Source: Actinoplanes sp. KI2 (GTDB taxonomy: Bacteria > Actinomycetota > Actinomycetes > Mycobacteriales > Micromonosporaceae). From it: a stretch of 64,000 bases of DNA. The notes beneath the pieces are model-generated. The model worked only from the letters and a program-made list of their open reading frames with translations. It did not search any database and was not told where the DNA came from. The translations under genes and the position numbers were made by a program. Location of the stretch: the NCBI RefSeq assembly GCF_025630775.1, contig NZ_JAOSZE010000009.1, positions 179,437-243,436 on the forward strand, written 5' to 3'. Shown piece by piece: positions 28,938 to 37,513 of this stretch; positions within the stretch are counted from its first letter, which is position 1, and the number at the start of each line of letters is the position of its first letter.

Positions 28938-28955
28938 CCGGCTGTGGTCAGCCGG
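28938..28955. terminator. short hairpin between convergent genes
   Basis: CCGGCTG / CAGCCGG, a perfect 7-bp stem with a 4-base loop, fills the gap between the GGDEF-EAL stop and the stop of the convergent membrane-protein gene. Weak, no T-run. Confidence 0.4.
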
Positions 28956-29549
28956 TCACGACTCCGGCTCGGGAGTCGCCGTCGCCGCCGGCGCCGCCGG
29001 TGCCGCGCGCCGCGCGTGCAGCAGACCCAGGACTCCGAGGACCAGCAGGATCGCCGCGCCGACGAAGGCGACGATCGCCGCGTAGCCCGCGAGAGTTCCC
29101 ATCGTCGCGAACGCGGCGCCGTAGAGCAGCAGGCCGCGCAGGGTGTTGCCCTGGAACAGGGTGAGGCGCAGCTGGCCCATTTGCTGGCCTTCCGGCGAGG
29201 CTTTCTGCTCGTCCGTCATCGCGAGGTACTGAGCGCTGACTTCTGAGTAGGTCTTTCCGCCGGACATCGCGTTCATGTGCGCCTGGATGTAGTGATCGGC
29301 GTACGCCTTGGCCTCCGGCCCGGTGTCCAGCGGACTGCCGGCGTACGGCTTCAGCGCATCCTGGTCGGCCTTCGGGAGTTTCTCCAGCGCGGCGCCCTCG
29401 GGCATCGTGATGTCCTGTGCTCCGAGCTGGTCCTTCACCTCCCCCGCGACGTACGAGGACGCGTACGCCAGCATCCCGCCCGCCACGAGGAAAACGATCG
29501 CCAGCAGTAATCCGGCCCCTGAGATCAACTTGTCGAATGCCGCGCGCAT
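28956..29549 (-). CDS. membrane protein of unknown function
   Basis: 197 residues, not recognised. A first hydrophobic segment at about 8-32 (ISGAGLLLAIVFLVAGGMLAY) is followed by a soluble region of about 95 residues rich in Ala, Asp and Glu, then two hydrophobic segments at about 138-180 (LLLYGAAFATMGTLAGYAAI, VAFVGAAILLVLGVLGLLHA) and an Ala/Pro-rich tail ending in PEPES. GGGGAG lies nine bases before the ATG. The gene is divergent from the MoxR-type gene. Nothing links it functionally to either side. Confidence 0.7.
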   Translation of the reverse strand: MRAAFDKLISGAGLLLAIVFLVAGGMLAYASSYVAGEVKDQLGAQDITMPEGAALEKLPKADQDALKPYAGSPLDTGPEAKAYADHYIQAHMNAMSGGKTYSEVSAQYLAMTDEQKASPEGQQMGQLRLTLFQGNTLRGLLLYGAAFATMGTLAGYAAIVAFVGAAILLVLGVLGLLHARRAAPAAPAATATPEPES

Positions 29550-29679
29550 GGCCGATGCTCCCCGGTCCTAAGATGTGCGTAAATACCCTCAAATAGGATA
29601 GGCGCCGACGAGGTCCACGGGGCGATCTTCGCAATCTTGGGGGTGACCCCGCGGCGGCCGGTGCGCGCATAGTGGAGTC

Positions 29680-30564
29680 GTGCACGGATACGACGATCCC
29701 GCCGCCCTGGCGAAGGCGCTGGCCGCGGCCGGCTATCTCGCCGACGAGGGCCTGGCGGTCGCCGGCTTCCTCGCGCTCAGGCTGCACCGGCCGGTCTTCC
29801 TGGAGGGTGACGCGGGGGTCGGCAAGACCGCCTTCGCGAGCGCCCTGGCCGAGGCGACCGGCCTCCCGCTGGTACGGCTGCAGTGCTACGAGGGGCTCGA
29901 CGCGGCGCAGGCGCTGTACGACTGGGACTTCCCGCGGCAGGTGCTGCATCTGCGCGCCGTGGAGGCCGCCGCCGGCGGCGCGCGCAGCGTCGAGGAGTTG
30001 GAGGCCGGCCTCTACGACCGGCGCTTCCTGGTCGCCCGGCCGCTGCTGCAGGCGATCGAGCGGGCGCCCTGCGTGCTGCTGATCGACGAGGTCGACCGGG
30101 CCGACGACGAGTTCGAGGCGTTCCTGCTCGAACTGCTGGCCGACGCCGCGGTGACCATCCCGGAACTGGGCCGGATCGTCGCGGCCGAGCCACCCCTGGT
30201 CGTGGTGACCAGCAACCGGACCAGGGAGGTGCACGACGCGCTCAAGCGCCGGTGCCTGTACCACTGGGTCGGGCATCCCTCGCCGGAGCGCGAGGCCGCG
30301 ATCCTGCGGGTACGGCTGCCCGAGGTGACCGAGCGGCTGGCCGGGCAGATCGCCGTCGCGACCGCCCGGCTCCGCGCGCTCGACCTGGTCAAGCCGCCCG
30401 GCGTGGCCGAGGCCGTGGACTGGGCGGCGGCGGTCGGGGCGCTCGGCGCCGCCGCGCTCACCGCCGAGATCACGGCGCTGACGCTCGGCGCGGTGCTCAA
30501 GGTCCGGGACGACATCGACCGGGTCCGCGCGCTGCCGCCGGGCCAGCTGACCGATGCTCCTTGA
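29680..30564 (+). CDS. MoxR-family AAA+ ATPase (CoxD-like)
   Basis: 294 residues from GTG 29680; no ribosome-binding site is visible and a CATAGT box ends six bases upstream, so a leaderless transcript is possible. Walker A is LEGDAGVGKTAFA, Walker B is VLLIDEVDRADDEFE, and sensor segment VVTSNRTREVHDALKRRC follows. MoxR ATPases cooperate with VWA-domain proteins in protein maturation; the CoxD member inserts the Cu/S part of the CO dehydrogenase cofactor. The next gene, overlapping by 11 bases, encodes a VWA protein, and the hydroxylase subunits follow, so a maturation role is well supported by context. Confidence 0.85.
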   Translation: MHGYDDPAALAKALAAAGYLADEGLAVAGFLALRLHRPVFLEGDAGVGKTAFASALAEATGLPLVRLQCYEGLDAAQALYDWDFPRQVLHLRAVEAAAGGARSVEELEAGLYDRRFLVARPLLQAIERAPCVLLIDEVDRADDEFEAFLLELLADAAVTIPELGRIVAAEPPLVVVTSNRTREVHDALKRRCLYHWVGHPSPEREAAILRVRLPEVTERLAGQIAVATARLRALDLVKPPGVAEAVDWAAAVGALGAAALTAEITALTLGAVLKVRDDIDRVRALPPGQLTDAP

Positions 30565-31618
30565 CCTGGTCGCCGCGGTGCGCGCGGCCGGCGTCCCGGC
30601 GACGCCGGACCGGGTCCAGGCGATGGTCCGGGCGGTCGACGCGACCGGCACCGACCTGCTGTACTGGGCCGCCCGCCTGACGCTGTGCGGCTCGCCGGAC
30701 GACATCGCCCGGTTCGACGCGGCGTTCGCCGGGTTCACCCGGGACACCGAGCCGAGGGGCACCCCGTGGCAGGTGCGCCGGCTGCCCGAGCGCGCGCTGT
30801 TCCGCACCGGAGCGGCGCGGGACGAAGCCGTCGCCGGCGACCCGGGCCTCGCCGTCCAGGCCGCCGACGCCGAGGTGCTGCGCCACCGGGACCTGGCCAC
30901 CCTGTCGGCCGCCGAGCGCGCCGAGGCCATGCGGTTGCTGACGCTGGCCGCGGCCGTCGATCCGCGACGACCCGGCCGGCGCTACCGGCCGTGGCATCGG
31001 GGACGGACCGATCCGCGGCGGACGATGCGGGCGATGCTGCGCGCGGCCGGCGAGCCCCGCCTGCCGGCCCGGCGCGCCCGCCGCCCCCGGCCGCGCCGGC
31101 TCGTGCTGCTCGCCGACGTCTCCGGGTCGATGGCGCCGTACGCCGATGCCCTGCTGCGACTCGGCCACGCGCTGGTGCAGAGCCGTCCCCGATGGACGGA
31201 GGTGTACACCCTCGGCACCCGGCTGACCCGGGTCACGCCGCACTTACACGCTCCGGACGTGGCATCCGCCGTGCGCGCGGCCGGACAGGCCATTCCGGAC
31301 TGGCGCGGCGGCACCCGGCTCGCCGACACGCTCACCGATTTCCTGCGCCGGTACGGGCACCGCGGGGTCGCCCGGCGCGCCGTCGTGGTCGTGTTCAGCG
31401 ACGGCTGGGAGCGGGGCGATCCGGCGCCGCTCGGCGAGGCGGCGGCGCACGTACGCCGGCTCGCGCACCGGCTGATCTGGGCGACCCCGCACGCCGGGCG
31501 GCCGGGCTTCGCGCCGACGGCCGGCGGGCTGGCCGCCGCGCTCCCCCACGTCGACGCCCTGGTTGCCGGGCACAGCGTCGCGGCCATCGAAGAGCTTCTC
31601 CGCGAGGTGTCCCGCTGA
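30554..31618 (+). CDS. VWA-domain protein (CoxE-like)
   Basis: 354 residues; ATG overlaps the end of the AAA+ gene. An N-terminal helical region with ATPDRVQAMVRAVDAT precedes an Arg-rich segment and a C-terminal von Willebrand A domain with the MIDAS motif LLADVSGSMAPYADALLR. Late FSDGWERGDP is the second metal-loop region. CoxE-family proteins of this layout pair with MoxR/CoxD ATPases. It is followed after 105 bases by the hydroxylase small-subunit gene, so it probably acts in maturation of that enzyme. Confidence 0.85.
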   Translation: MLLDLVAAVRAAGVPATPDRVQAMVRAVDATGTDLLYWAARLTLCGSPDDIARFDAAFAGFTRDTEPRGTPWQVRRLPERALFRTGAARDEAVAGDPGLAVQAADAEVLRHRDLATLSAAERAEAMRLLTLAAAVDPRRPGRRYRPWHRGRTDPRRTMRAMLRAAGEPRLPARRARRPRPRRLVLLADVSGSMAPYADALLRLGHALVQSRPRWTEVYTLGTRLTRVTPHLHAPDVASAVRAAGQAIPDWRGGTRLADTLTDFLRRYGHRGVARRAVVVVFSDGWERGDPAPLGEAAAHVRRLAHRLIWATPHAGRPGFAPTAGGLAAALPHVDALVAGHSVAAIEELLREVSR

Positions 31619-31723
31619 CTCGATCAGCCCTTGCGCGTGATCGGGTCTGTGAGGAAACTCACCAGAAGTGCGTGGCCCGTGTGCGTCCGCCGCGGGCCGT
31701 TCTCGGCCACCGCGGGAGGCGCC

Positions 31724-32221
31724 GTGTCTTCCACCTCCAAACTCTCCGTAACCGTCGACGGCGAGCAGTACGTCGACACCGTCGAAGTACGAACTCTTCT
31801 GGTCCACTATCTACGCGAGACGGTCGGCAAGGTCGGCACGGTCATCGGCTGCGACACCAGCAACTGTGGCTCGTGCACCGTGCTCCTGAGCACCGGCGAC
31901 GAGCCGGCTCGCAGCGTCAAGAGCTGTTCGGTTCTCGCCGTGCAGGCCGACGGCGCGACCATCACCACCGTCGAGGGCCTGGCCGGCCCGGACGGCTCCC
32001 TGCACCCGGTGCAGCGGGCCTTCCACGAGCTGCACGGCCTCCAATGCGGATTCTGCACCCCCGGCATGATCATGTCGGCGGTCGACCTGCTCCGCGACAA
32101 CCCGCACCCGACCGACGACGAGATCCGCGACGGGCTGTCCGGCAACCTGTGCCGCTGCACCGGCTACCAGAACATCGTCCGAGCGGTGCGAGCAGCCGCG
32201 GCCGAGGAGGTGACGTCGTGA
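31724..32221 (+). CDS. coxS: molybdenum hydroxylase / CO dehydrogenase small (2Fe-2S) subunit
   Basis: 165 residues from GTG 31724 with GGGAGG four bases upstream; further upstream in-frame starts would give an unusual N-terminal extension. Two [2Fe-2S] centres are complete: the plant-ferredoxin-type set [10 protein letters not shown] plus the following Cys (KSCSVL), and the C-terminal all-helical set LQCGFCTPG ... [12 protein letters not shown]. It carries electrons from the Mo site to the FAD subunit. It overlaps the large-subunit gene by 4 bases (GTGA). Family-level identity is firm; CO as substrate depends on the large subunit. Confidence 0.92.
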   Translation: MSSTSKLSVTVDGEQYVDTVEVRTLLVHYLRETVGKVGTVIGCDTSNCGSCTVLLSTGDEPARSVKSCSVLAVQADGATITTVEGLAGPDGSLHPVQRAFHELHGLQCGFCTPGMIMSAVDLLRDNPHPTDDEIRDGLSGNLCRCTGYQNIVRAVRAAAAEEVTS

Positions 32222-34596
32222 CCGTCACCGACGACCGCGAGGTCGGTCGCGAACGCCTGCGCAAGGAGGACGCCCGGCTGATCACCGGCCGCACCCGCTG
32301 GACCGACAACATCACGCTGCCCGGCCTGCTGCACATGGCGATCCTGCGCAGCCCGTACGCGCATGCCCGGATCGTCTCGATCGACACCGCGCCGGCACTG
32401 GCCCGGCCCAATGTGGTCGCCGCGTTCAGCGGCGCCGACGTGGCCGACGTGCAGGGCAGCCTGCCGTGCGCCTGGCCGGTGACCGAGGACCTCGTGCATC
32501 CCGACCGGCCGCCGCTGGCCGTCGGCACGGTGCGGCACCACGGTGAGGCCGTGGCCGTGGTCGTCGCCCGGGACCAGGCCGCCGCGCTGGACGCGCTGGA
32601 GGCGATCGAGGTCGACTACGAGCCGCTGACGCCGGTGCTCGACCTCGAGCAGGCGCTGGCCGAGGGCTCCCCGCTGGTGCACCCCGACAAGGGCACCAAC
32701 AAGTCGTACACCTGGGTCTTCGACTCGGCGCAGGCCGGCACGGGCACCGACGTCGCGGCGGCCGACGCCGAGGTCGTGATCGAACGCCGGTACGTCCAGC
32801 AGCGGCTGATCCCGGCGTTCATGGAGCCGCGCAGCGTCGTCGTGGACCCGGGGGCGGGCGACTACACGATCTGGTCGGCCACCCAGATCCCGCACATCCT
32901 GCGGGTCTTCTACGCGCTGCTCACCGGCACGCCCGAGCACAAGGTGCGGGTGATCGCCCCCGACGTCGGCGGCGGCTTCGGCGGCAAGCTCCAGGTGACC
33001 CCGGAAGAGTTGATCACGTTCATGGCGGCGCGGCGGGTCGGCCGCCCGGTCAAGTACACCGAGACCCGCAGCGACACGATGCTCTCCGCGCACCACGGCC
33101 GCGACATGATCCAGGACGTACGGCTCACCGCGCGCCGGGACGGCACGGTCACCGGCATCTCGGTGAAGCTGATCGCCAACATGGGCGCCTACCTCGGCCT
33201 CGTCGGGCCGGGCGTGCCCATCCTGGGCGCCTTCATGTACAACGGCATCTACAAGTTCCCGGCCTACCGGTTCGAGTGCAGCGGCGTGTTCACCAACACG
33301 ACGATCACCGACGCGTACCGCGGCGCGGGCCGGCCGGAGGCGACCTTCGCGGTCGAGCGGGCGATGGACGACCTGGCCGTCGAGCTCGGCGTCGATCCGA
33401 TCGAGATCCGCCGGCGCAACTGGATCAAGCGGGAGGAGTTCCCGTTCACCACGGTCGCGGGGCTCGTCTACGACTCCGGCGACTACGATGCCGCCACCGA
33501 CAAGGCGCTCGCGTTGCTCGGCTACCACGAGTTGCGCAAGGAGCAGGAGCTCCGGCGCGCGTCCGGCGACCCGGTGCAGCTGGGGATCGGGACCTCGACG
33601 TACACGGAAATGTGTGGTTTGGCGCCGTCCCGCCTGCTCGGTGCGTTGCGGTACGCGGCGGGCGGCTGGGAGACGGCGTCGGTCCGGGTGCTGCCGACCG
33701 GCAAGGTCGAGGTGGTCACCGGTACCAGCCCGCACGGGCAGGGGCACGAGACCGCGTGGAGCCAGATCGTCGCCGACGAGCTCGGCGTGGCCTTCGACGA
33801 CGTCGAGGTGCTGCACGGCGACACCCGCACCTCGCACAAGGGCCTCGACACGTACGGCTCCCGGTCGCTCGCGGTCGGCGGGATCGCGCTGGTGGAGGCG
33901 TGCCGCAAGGTACGTGACAAGGCCCGTACGGTGGCCGCACACATGCTCGAGTGTAGCCCCGACGACCTGGAGTTCACCGGCGGCGCGTTCCGGGTGCGGG
34001 GCACGCCGGACGCGGCCAAGACGGTCGCCGACGCCGCGTTCGCCGTGTTCGCGGCGCACGACCTGCCCGACGGGGTGGAGGCCACGCTGGACGCGGACGC
34101 GACGTTCGACCCGGAGACGTTCTCCTTCCCGCACGGCACGCACCTGTGCGCGGTCGAGGTCGACACGCAGACCGGGCACGTGGCGATCCGCAAGTACGTC
34201 GCGGTCGACGACGTCGGCAAGGTGATCAACCCGACCATCGTCGAGGGGCAGGTGCACGGCGGCGTCGCCCAGGGCATCGCCCAGGCGCTGCACGAGGAGG
34301 CGGTCTACGACGAGTCGGGCACGCTGGTGACCGGCTCCTTCGTCGACTACACGCCGCCGACGGCGGCCGACCTGCCGGACATCGTCACCGACCGCACCGA
34401 GACCCCCGCGACGACGCACCCGCTCGGTGTCAAGGGCGTCGGCGAGGCCGGCGCGATCGCGGCGACCCCGGCCGTGGTCAACGCGATCGTCGACGCGCTG
34501 CGCCCGTTCGGGGTCAGCGACGTCCCGATGCCGTGCACGCCCGAGCGGGTCTGGCGGGCGATCCGAACAGCCGGAACGGAGGGTGGACGGTCATGA
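32218..34596 (+). CDS. coxL: molybdenum hydroxylase large subunit, form II CO dehydrogenase-like
   Basis: 792 residues from GTG 32218. The molybdopterin-cytosine-dinucleotide-binding subunit of the xanthine oxidase/aerobic CO dehydrogenase family: DVGGGFGGKLQV, GTSPHGQGHETAWSQI and the catalytic Glu in GVKGVGEAGAIAATP. The diagnostic active-site loop reads AYRGAGR (366-372), the form II signature; form I CO dehydrogenases read AYxCSFR, with the Cys that binds copper. Gene order S-L-M is also the form II order (form I is M-S-L). The physiological substrate of form II enzymes is uncertain, so the CO-oxidising role is a hypothesis even though MoxR/VWA genes and a Calvin-cycle operon flank it. 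Confidence 0.9.
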   Translation: MTVTDDREVGRERLRKEDARLITGRTRWTDNITLPGLLHMAILRSPYAHARIVSIDTAPALARPNVVAAFSGADVADVQGSLPCAWPVTEDLVHPDRPPLAVGTVRHHGEAVAVVVARDQAAALDALEAIEVDYEPLTPVLDLEQALAEGSPLVHPDKGTNKSYTWVFDSAQAGTGTDVAAADAEVVIERRYVQQRLIPAFMEPRSVVVDPGAGDYTIWSATQIPHILRVFYALLTGTPEHKVRVIAPDVGGGFGGKLQVTPEELITFMAARRVGRPVKYTETRSDTMLSAHHGRDMIQDVRLTARRDGTVTGISVKLIANMGAYLGLVGPGVPILGAFMYNGIYKFPAYRFECSGVFTNTTITDAYRGAGRPEATFAVERAMDDLAVELGVDPIEIRRRNWIKREEFPFTTVAGLVYDSGDYDAATDKALALLGYHELRKEQELRRASGDPVQLGIGTSTYTEMCGLAPSRLLGALRYAAGGWETASVRVLPTGKVEVVTGTSPHGQGHETAWSQIVADELGVAFDDVEVLHGDTRTSHKGLDTYGSRSLAVGGIALVEACRKVRDKARTVAAHMLECSPDDLEFTGGAFRVRGTPDAAKTVADAAFAVFAAHDLPDGVEATLDADATFDPETFSFPHGTHLCAVEVDTQTGHVAIRKYVAVDDVGKVINPTIVEGQVHGGVAQGIAQALHEEAVYDESGTLVTGSFVDYTPPTAADLPDIVTDRTETPATTHPLGVKGVGEAGAIAATPAVVNAIVDALRPFGVSDVPMPCTPERVWRAIRTAGTEGGRS

Positions 34597-35447
34597 TCCC
34601 GGTTGCCTTCGACTACCTGCGTCCGACCAGTGTGGACGAGGCGGTCGCCGCGCTCGCCGAGGGCGGCGAGGACGCCAAGGTCCTGGCCGGCGGGCAGAGC
34701 CTGATCCCGGTGCTGCGGCTGCGGCTGTCGGCGCCGAGCGTGCTGGTCGACCTCGGCGGCGTGGCGCAGCTGCGCGGCGTCCGCGAGGAGGGCGACGCGC
34801 TGGTCATCGGCGCGATGACCACGCACGACGAGGTGGCGTCCTCGCCGCTGGTGCAGCGGTACGCGCCGCTGCTGTCCCGGATGGCGGCCACGATCGGCGA
34901 CCGGCAGGTCCGTCACCGCGGCACGCTGGGCGGCTCGCTCGCGCACGCCGACCCGGCGGCCGACCTGCCCGCGGCGGCGGCCGCGCTGGAGGCGCGGTAC
35001 GTGCTGGCCGGGCCGTCCGGCCGGCGGGTGGTCCCGGCCGCCGACTTCGCCGTCGACCTGTTCACCACGGCGCTCGCCGACGACGAGGTGCTCGCCGAGG
35101 TCCAGGTGCCCAAGGTGGAGGGCTGGGGCTCGCACTACGAGAAGTTCCACCGGGTCGTGCAGGCGTGGGCGATCGTCGGGGTGGCGGCGATGGTGCGGCG
35201 CAACGACGGCGCGATCGAGTCGGCCCGGGTGACGCTGACCAACATGGGCCCGACGGCGCTGCGGGCCACCGCGCTCGAGCAGGCCCTCGCGGGCTGCGCC
35301 GCCGAGCGGGCCGCCATCGAGGAGGCGTGCGCGGTCGCGGCCGAGGGCACCTCGCCGATCGACGACCTGACCGCCTCCGCGGAGTATCGGCGTCATCTCG
35401 CCCGGGTGCTGGCCGGGCGGGCGGTGGCCGCGGCCGCCGGCGTCTAG
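34593..35447 (+). CDS. coxM: molybdenum hydroxylase / CO dehydrogenase medium (FAD) subunit
   Basis: 284 residues; ATG overlaps the large-subunit stop by 4 bases. FAD-binding motifs of the family are present: LAGGQSLIPVLRLRLS and TIGDRQVRHRGTLGGSLAHA. It passes electrons from the iron-sulfur subunit to the acceptor, probably a quinone. It ends the five-gene AAA+/VWA/S/L/M set and is followed 16 bases later by a strong hairpin shared with the convergent LysR gene. Confidence 0.92.
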   Translation: MIPVAFDYLRPTSVDEAVAALAEGGEDAKVLAGGQSLIPVLRLRLSAPSVLVDLGGVAQLRGVREEGDALVIGAMTTHDEVASSPLVQRYAPLLSRMAATIGDRQVRHRGTLGGSLAHADPAADLPAAAAALEARYVLAGPSGRRVVPAADFAVDLFTTALADDEVLAEVQVPKVEGWGSHYEKFHRVVQAWAIVGVAAMVRRNDGAIESARVTLTNMGPTALRATALEQALAGCAAERAAIEEACAVAAEGTSPIDDLTASAEYRRHLARVLAGRAVAAAAGV

Positions 35448-35463
35448 CGCCGGCCTTTGGTGA

Positions 35464-35501
35464 GCGGCCAGGGCTCGGCCGTCACGCCGAGCCCTGGCCG
35501 C
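35464..35501. terminator. bidirectional hairpin terminator between the hydroxylase operon and cbbR
   Basis: A perfect 16-bp inverted repeat (35464-35479 with 35486-35501) with a 6-base loop. The loop holds part of the stop codon of the LysR gene, so the right arm is coding for the C-terminus of that protein. It should stop transcription from both sides. No T-run. Confidence 0.75.
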
Positions 35502-36414
35502 CGTCCCCGTCGGAGGGCAGGTAGTCGGCGCCGGTCAGCGCCACGAAGTTCCACAACGACCGGGTGGCCGGCCCCGGGTTCCGGCTCGCCATCCGGACCA
35601 GCAGCCAGTGCCGGTGGATCGGCAGGCCCTCGACGTCGAGCACCACGAGCCGGCCGTCGTGCACCTCGGCGGCGATGGTGTGCGCCGAGATCAGGGCGAT
35701 GCCGAGCCCGGCCATCACCGCCTGCTTGATGGTCTCGTTCGAGTCCAGCTCCATGCCGATCGCCGGGTCGCGGCCGGCCGCGGCGAACATCGCCTCCAGG
35801 TGCAGCCGCGTGCCGGAACCGTGCTCGCGGACCAGGAAGGTCTCCTCCGCGACCCGCGGGAACGGCAGGCGACCGGCGCCGGCCAGCGGATGCCGCGACG
35901 GCGCCACGATGACGTACGGATGATCGCCGAAGACCTGCTGCTCGACGGCGAGCCCCTGCGGCGGGCGCCCCATGACGGCCAGGTCGACCGAGTAACCCTC
36001 GAGGAGCGCGATGATCTCCTCGCGGTTGCCGAAGGCGAGCTCGATGCCGATCTTCGGGTACGCCAGGCGGAACGCGGCGATGAGGTGGGGCGCGAAGTAC
36101 TTCGCCGTGCTCACCGCGCCGACGGTGACCCGGCCCGCCTCGGCCGAGCGCAGCGCGCGCAGGCCGTCGTCGCAGGCGGCGAGCTCGGCGCGGATGCGGG
36201 CGTAGGTCTCGGCGAGCAGCCGCCCGGCGTCGGTGGGGCGCTGCCCGTGCGGACCGCGTTCCAGCAGGGGCAGCCCGGCCGCCGACTCGAGCCGGCGCAG
36301 CTGCTGAGCGATGGCCGGGCCGGTCAGGTGCAGGCGTTCGGCGGCGCCGGCCAGGGAGCCCGCGCGGATCGTCTCGGCCAGGAACTCCAGTTGACGAAGG
36401 GTTACGTCCTTCAT
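35482..36414 (-). CDS. cbbR: LysR-family regulator, CbbR-like
   Basis: 310 residues. N-terminal winged helix: TLRQLEFLAETIRAGSLAGA, ERLHLTGPAIAQQLRRLE. The ligand domain (about 95-300) has the usual LysR pattern (GRVTVGAVSTAKYFAPHLIA). It is divergent from the Calvin-cycle operon with an 80-base gap holding an inverted repeat, the standard arrangement of CbbR, which activates Calvin genes in response to metabolites such as RuBP or NADPH. The name rests on this position and on length; the sequence alone would only say LysR family. Confidence 0.85.
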   Translation of the reverse strand: MKDVTLRQLEFLAETIRAGSLAGAAERLHLTGPAIAQQLRRLESAAGLPLLERGPHGQRPTDAGRLLAETYARIRAELAACDDGLRALRSAEAGRVTVGAVSTAKYFAPHLIAAFRLAYPKIGIELAFGNREEIIALLEGYSVDLAVMGRPPQGLAVEQQVFGDHPYVIVAPSRHPLAGAGRLPFPRVAEETFLVREHGSGTRLHLEAMFAAAGRDPAIGMELDSNETIKQAVMAGLGIALISAHTIAAEVHDGRLVVLDVEGLPIHRHWLLVRMASRNPGPATRSLWNFVALTGADYLPSDGDGGQGSA

Positions 36415-36421
36415 GTCCGAA

Positions 36422-36458
36422 GCATACTTTTGCTGTTGTCAATGGCAGAAAACCATGC
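36422..36458. promoter_or_regulatory. candidate CbbR operator in the cbbR-cbb divergent gap
   Basis: GCATacTTTT (36422-36431) and AAAAccATGC (36449-36458) form an inverted repeat whose eight outer bases per arm match perfectly, separated by 17 bases and centred near 36440. The AT-rich arms stand out strongly. It lies 8 bases before the regulator start and 36 bases before the first Calvin gene. A TTGACA box (minus strand, 36437-36442) sits between the arms, so binding could also repress cbbR, as is usual for LysR autoregulation. Confidence 0.6.
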
Positions 36459-36494
36459 CTTGGCTTTGCGTGTTCGGTGGTCACACACTCGGTC

Positions 36495-37484
36495 ATGGCT
36501 GTCGACCACGTACCGCTCGCCCTGCCGCCGGTCGGAGATCTCGGCCCGTCCAGCCGGCCCGCCCTCGCCGCCGCCGACGTCGTCGCCCGGCTGACCGCGG
36601 CGGCCGCCGTGCTGGCCCACCTGATCTCGACCCGAGCGGCCGAACCGTGCACCCTGGACTCCCGGGCCCGCGCCCTCTACCGGGACGCGCTCGCCGGAGC
36701 CGACGTCGCCACCGTCGGCATGGCGGGCGAGGCGGCGCCGGTGCCCGTCGACCGCCACGGCAGCGTCGTCGTGACCCTGGTCGCCGTCGACGAGCCGGCC
36801 AACCTCGCCATCAACGCGGCCGTCGGCACGATCTTCTCGGTGTTGCCGGTCACCGACGTCATCGGCGGCGGGCTGCTGCAGGCGGGCCGGCGGCAGCTGG
36901 CCGCCGGGATCATCGTGTTCGGCCCGGCCACCGTGCTGGCACTCACCGTCGGCGAGGGCACCGACCTGTACGCGCTGGGCCCGGACGGCTTCACCTGCCT
37001 CCGGCGCCGGGTCGAGGTGCCGCCCGAGTCCGGCGAATACGCGGTCAACGCCGCCAACGCCCGGCAGTGGCACCGCGGCATCCGGTCCTACGTGGCCGAC
37101 CTGGTCAGCGGAAGCAGCGGACCGCGGCGGCGGGACTTCAGCATGCGCTGGCTGGGGTCGCTGGCGGCCGAGGCGTACGGCGTGCTGTCCCGCGGCGGCA
37201 TCTACCTCTGCCCCGCCGAGACCGGACCGGGGCACGGGCGCGGGCGGATGCGCCTGGTGTACGAGGCGAATCCGGTCGCGTGGCTGTGCGAGCAGGCCGG
37301 CGGCGCGGCCACCGACGGGCGTACGCCGACCCTCGATCTGGTTCCGGCCGCCCTGCACCAGCGAACGCCGCTGGTGTTCGGCTCCCGCAACAAGGTCGAC
37401 CGGGTGCGCCGCTACCTGTCCGACCCGCCCGCCCGGCACGAGGAGTCGCCGCTGTTCGCCCACCGCGGCCTGTTCCGGTCCTGA
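36495..37484 (+). CDS. class I fructose-1,6-bisphosphatase-like protein with eroded metal site
   Basis: 329 residues from ATG 36495; a GTG at 36477 is possible and no ribosome-binding site is clear. The fold is recognisable as class I FBPase: VGTIFSVLPVTDVIGGGLLQ, RWLGSLAAEAYGVLSRGGIYL, RMRLVYEANPVAWLCEQAGG and VFGSRNKVDRVRRYL. However the metal-binding motif DPLDGSSNID is replaced at 96-105 by VAVDEPANLA: only the second Asp (Asp99) remains. The Glu-Glu loop before it (near 76-82, GMAGEAAP) is also reduced, and NEGN is NAAN (about 134-137). It may be inactive as a phosphatase or have a new role. It heads the Calvin operon; the phosphoribulokinase start is 29 bases downstream. Confidence 0.8.
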   Translation: MAVDHVPLALPPVGDLGPSSRPALAAADVVARLTAAAAVLAHLISTRAAEPCTLDSRARALYRDALAGADVATVGMAGEAAPVPVDRHGSVVVTLVAVDEPANLAINAAVGTIFSVLPVTDVIGGGLLQAGRRQLAAGIIVFGPATVLALTVGEGTDLYALGPDGFTCLRRRVEVPPESGEYAVNAANARQWHRGIRSYVADLVSGSSGPRRRDFSMRWLGSLAAEAYGVLSRGGIYLCPAETGPGHGRGRMRLVYEANPVAWLCEQAGGAATDGRTPTLDLVPAALHQRTPLVFGSRNKVDRVRRYLSDPPARHEESPLFAHRGLFRS

Positions 37485-37513
37485 TCCCTCCGGTCCTGAT
37501 CGAGGAGAGTCTG

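Noticed and set aside
36477..36494. GTG start for the FBPase-like gene at 36477
   Set aside because: Adds only six residues with no better ribosome-binding site; ATG 36495 preferred though not proven.
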